DNA of 8,415 bases, from positions 2,084 through 10,498 of the forward strand of contig DQEK01000401.1 in assembly GCA_003533545.1 (NCBI GenBank), in the 5' to 3' direction. Every line of letters begins with the position of its first letter. Positions within the stretch are counted from its first letter, which is position 1. This stretch comes from Acidobacteriota bacterium. Lineage in GTDB: Bacteria; Acidobacteriota; Vicinamibacteria; Vicinamibacterales; UBA8438. Shown here piece by piece: positions 6,653-8,415 of the stretch. A program made the position numbers and the translations under genes. A model generated the notes under the pieces. The model was not told the origin of the DNA and made no database searches. It was given only the letters and a program-made list of their open reading frames with translations.

Positions 6653-6668
6653 CACGATGTATAATAAT
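6640..6668 (+). promoter_or_regulatory. Predicted sigma70-type promoter of argR-argG
   Basis: TTGACT (6640-6645) is followed after 17 bp by AATAAT (6663-6668), each 5 of 6 to consensus. The predicted transcript would begin near 6675, about 12 nt before the preferred argR ATG at 6687. This placement excludes the upstream in-frame ATG at 6657, which would lie before the start point. Confidence 0.6.
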
Positions 6669-6693
6669 TCGTATAGTTGCATAAATATGAAAA
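6656..6693 (+). promoter_or_regulatory. Candidate ArgR autoregulatory operator: paired ARG boxes at the argR promoter
   Basis: TGTATAATAATTCG (6658-6671, 11 of 14 to the E. coli ARG-box core) and TGCATAAATATGAA (6678-6691, 10 of 14) are 20 bp apart centre to centre, the same spacing as the argC pair. The first box covers the predicted -10 element; the second spans the argR start codon. Bound ArgR should block RNA polymerase, giving feedback on argR and probably argG. Confidence 0.65.
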
Positions 6694-7139
6694 CCTATCG
6701 ACAATCGGCCATTCTTGATCTCGTGTCGAAGCAGGCCATCCGCAGTCAGAATGTTCTTAGGCGGCGGCTTGCAACGTTAGGTATCCGGGTAACACAGGCA
6801 ACTCTGTCGCGCGACATCAAGGAGCTCGGGTTGGTCAAGCGGGCGGCGGACGGCGCATATGGGACGGAGAAGGGCCGGACTCGTTCGCCGGCTGCATCGG
6901 GGGATCGAGTCCATCGGGCGGTGGTCGAGTACCTACGGCGGGTCGACCGGGTCTCGCAGCTGCTCGTATTGAAGACCGATCCCGGCCAGGCGCAGCCGCT
7001 GGCTTTTGCACTCGACCAGACCACGTGGCCGGAAGTGGTGGGCACCGTGGCCGGGGACGACACGATCTTGCTTATCTCGCGCACCGAACGCACCGCGAAG
7101 GCTCTAGAGCGACGATTTGAGCGTTGGGCAAAGGAATAG
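6687..7139 (+). CDS. argR: Arginine repressor ArgR
   Basis: The 150-residue product has the standard length and layout of ArgR/AhrC. The N-terminal winged helix-turn-helix covers residues 1-70 (MKTYRQSAILDLV, then TQATLSRDIKELGLVK with recognition residues Ser41 and Arg42). A variable linker follows, and then the C-terminal hexamerisation and arginine-binding domain, with VGTVAGDDTILLI (residues 118-130; Asp124 and Asp125 correspond to the conserved GDD pair that contacts arginine). Family members bind tandem ARG boxes as hexamers when arginine is plentiful. The frame also has an ATG at 6657, adding 10 residues (MYNNSYSCIN) that are not family-like and fall in the promoter, so 6687 is preferred. 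No Shine-Dalgarno is visible; the leader is predicted at about 12 nt. The gene is divergent from the operon it should control, and argG follows after 62 bp. Confidence 0.94.
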   Translation: MKTYRQSAILDLVSKQAIRSQNVLRRRLATLGIRVTQATLSRDIKELGLVKRAADGAYGTEKGRTRSPAASGDRVHRAVVEYLRRVDRVSQLLVLKTDPGQAQPLAFALDQTTWPEVVGTVAGDDTILLISRTERTAKALERRFERWAKE

Positions 7140-7201
7140 CGGCGGAAAATCGTACGGGACGACCTGATGAGTATACGGAGAATGACCGAAGGTAGGTTAC
7201 G

Positions 7202-8415
7202 GTGAAACGTATCGTCCTTGCGTACTCGGGAGGTCTGGACACGTCTGTGGCGATTCCGTGGCTATCCGAAACCCATCACGCGGAAATCGTGGCAGTTACC
7301 TTGGACCTGGGCCAGGGAAAGGAGCTCGATGACGTGCGGGAGCGCGCGATGGCGGTCGGCGCGATCCGCTGCCACGTGTTCGACGCGAAGGTCGAATTTG
7401 CGGACGGCTACATCCTGCCTTCGCTCCAGGCCGGTGCGCTGTACGAAGGGCAGTATCCGCTGGCTACCGCGCTAGCCCGTCCGCTGATCGCGAAGCGGTT
7501 AGTGGAGGCCGCAGAAATGGAAGGCGCCACCGCCATCGCCCACGGTTGCACGGGTAAGGGGAACGACCAGGTCCGGATCGACGTTTCTGTTCGAGCGCTT
7601 AACCGAGGCATTGAGGTCATTGGGCCGGCCCGCGAACGGGCAATGTCTCGTCCGGCGCAGATCGAGTACGCCGCGGAACGCGGCATTCCGGTTCCGGCGA
7701 CGGTCGAGAACCCCTACAGTACGGACTTGAATCTTTGGGGAAAGTCGATTGAGTGCGGCGTGCTTGAGGACCCTTGGACAGAACCACCTGAGGACATCTT
7801 TACGCTGACGCAATCCGTGGCCCGGTCGCCCGACACGCCCGCCTACGTTGAGCTTGATTTCGAGTGCGGGGTCCCGACCGCGGTCAATGGTGTGTCGATG
7901 GGGCTCGTCGAGTTGATTGGAAGTCTCGAGACCATCGCAGGTACGCATGGGGTAGGTCGCATCGATATGGTGGAGAACCGTCTCGTGGGTATTAAGTCTC
8001 GAGAAATCTACGAGGCTCCAGCCGCGGTGGTTCTACACGCGGCCCATCGGGAACTGGAGACCCTCGTGATTCCGAAAGACCTCGAGCGGCTCAAGAACGG
8101 ACTGTCGACCGCGTACGCGGACCTTATATACAACGGCCTCTGGTTCACGCCGACTCGGACAGCGCTCGATGCGCTGGTGTCCGATGTGCAGCGGCGCGTG
8201 ACCGGACGGGTTCGGGTCAAGCTGTTCAAAGGGAGCTGCTGTGTGGTGGGGCGTCGGTCGCCCCACGCGCTTTATGACGAGAATCTGGCGACCTACGATG
8301 ATGGTGACGAGTTCGACCACGGAGCCGCTGAAGGTTTCATCAAAATCTGGGGACTCCCCGTGGAACTGGCTAACGCCCGTGGAGTGGTGTCGCGACCGGT
8401 GGACGGCGCGAAAAA
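7202..8415 (+). CDS. argG: Argininosuccinate synthase (3' end outside window)
   Basis: ArgG joins citrulline and aspartate with ATP to give argininosuccinate. The frame starts at GTG 7202 and stays open to the window edge, with 404 codons visible. Motifs are the ATP-pyrophosphatase loop YSGGLDTS (residues 8-15), YPLATALARPLIAK (85-98), HGCTGKGNDQVR (114-125, nucleotide and aspartate site), STDLNLWGKSIECGVLEDP (173-191) and AAEGFIKIWGLP near residue 380, which is normally close to the C-terminus, so only a few codons should be missing. The GTG start aligns with the usual family N-terminus (VKRIVLAYSGG) and is preceded by AAGGTAGG about 5-9 nt upstream. It lies 62 bp after argR with no convincing own promoter, so cotranscription from the argR promoter is likely. 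argH, commonly the next gene, would lie beyond the window. Confidence 0.95.
   Translation, partial: MKRIVLAYSGGLDTSVAIPWLSETHHAEIVAVTLDLGQGKELDDVRERAMAVGAIRCHVFDAKVEFADGYILPSLQAGALYEGQYPLATALARPLIAKRLVEAAEMEGATAIAHGCTGKGNDQVRIDVSVRALNRGIEVIGPARERAMSRPAQIEYAAERGIPVPATVENPYSTDLNLWGKSIECGVLEDPWTEPPEDIFTLTQSVARSPDTPAYVELDFECGVPTAVNGVSMGLVELIGSLETIAGTHGVGRIDMVENRLVGIKSREIYEAPAAVVLHAAHRELETLVIPKDLERLKNGLSTAYADLIYNGLWFTPTRTALDALVSDVQRRVTGRVRVKLFKGSCCVVGRRSPHALYDENLATYDDGDEFDHGAAEGFIKIWGLPVELANARGVVSRPVDGAK

Noticed and set aside
6660..6665. A perfect TATAAT as the -10 element of argR.
   Set aside because: It is only 14 bp from TTGACT, too short a spacer, and no good -35 lies 17 bp upstream. AATAAT at 6663-6668 has correct spacing.
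6657..6686. ATG at 6657 as the argR start.
   Set aside because: It lies within the predicted promoter and operator, and the family N-terminus begins at MKTYRQ (6687).
7140..7201. A separate promoter or ARG box for argG, suggested by GAGTATACGG.
   Set aside because: No -35 hexamer at suitable spacing and no TGnAT/ATnCA pair at ARG-box spacing; only a GTATAC palindrome is present.

Overview
The window carries the arginine biosynthesis locus of a GC-rich bacterium and the tail of a purine biosynthesis operon. No phylum can be assigned from sequence alone. The gene set (ArgR repressor, ArgJ plus a short ArgA-like acetyltransferase, class I PurE) fits a free-living prototrophic bacterium. A Gemmatimonadota- or Acidobacteriota-like origin is only a weak guess. 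No mobile elements, CRISPR arrays, tRNAs or rRNAs were seen, and almost all of the sequence is accounted for by genes.

Layout: positions 1-715 (+) hold the 3' end of purD and complete purE, overlapping by 8 bp. A possible terminator follows at 717-758 and reaches the stop codon of argF, which converges from the other strand. Positions 751-6560 (-) hold a compact operon read from right to left: argC, argB, argD, a short GNAT acetyltransferase (probable N-acetylglutamate synthase), argJ and argF. Two junctions are 4-bp ATGA overlaps (argC/argB and argD/GNAT). The others are gaps of 6 bp (argB/argD), 21 bp (GNAT/argJ) and 64 bp (argJ/argF). Positions 6687-8415 (+) hold argR and then argG, which starts at GTG and runs off the window.

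Together the genes encode the acetyl-cycle route from glutamate to ornithine (GNAT/ArgJ, ArgB, ArgC, ArgD, ArgJ), then citrulline (ArgF) and argininosuccinate (ArgG). Only ArgH and carbamoyl-phosphate synthetase are not in view. ArgR is the expected arginine-responsive repressor of the whole set.

The most interesting part is the 126-bp AT-rich interval between argC and argR. It contains two divergent sigma70-like promoters that are exact mirror images in spacing: TTGACT, 17 bp, then TATAAA toward argC, and TTGACT, 17 bp, then AATAAT toward argR. Each -10 element lies inside a doublet of ARG-box-like sites whose centres are 20 bp apart. This predicts that ArgR represses the biosynthetic operon and autoregulates argR-argG from one short control region. 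The rest looks like a conventional pathway cluster. The secondary points of interest are the stand-alone short NAGS-like protein with a cysteine motif and an ArgB that lacks the N-terminal helix of arginine-inhibited kinases.
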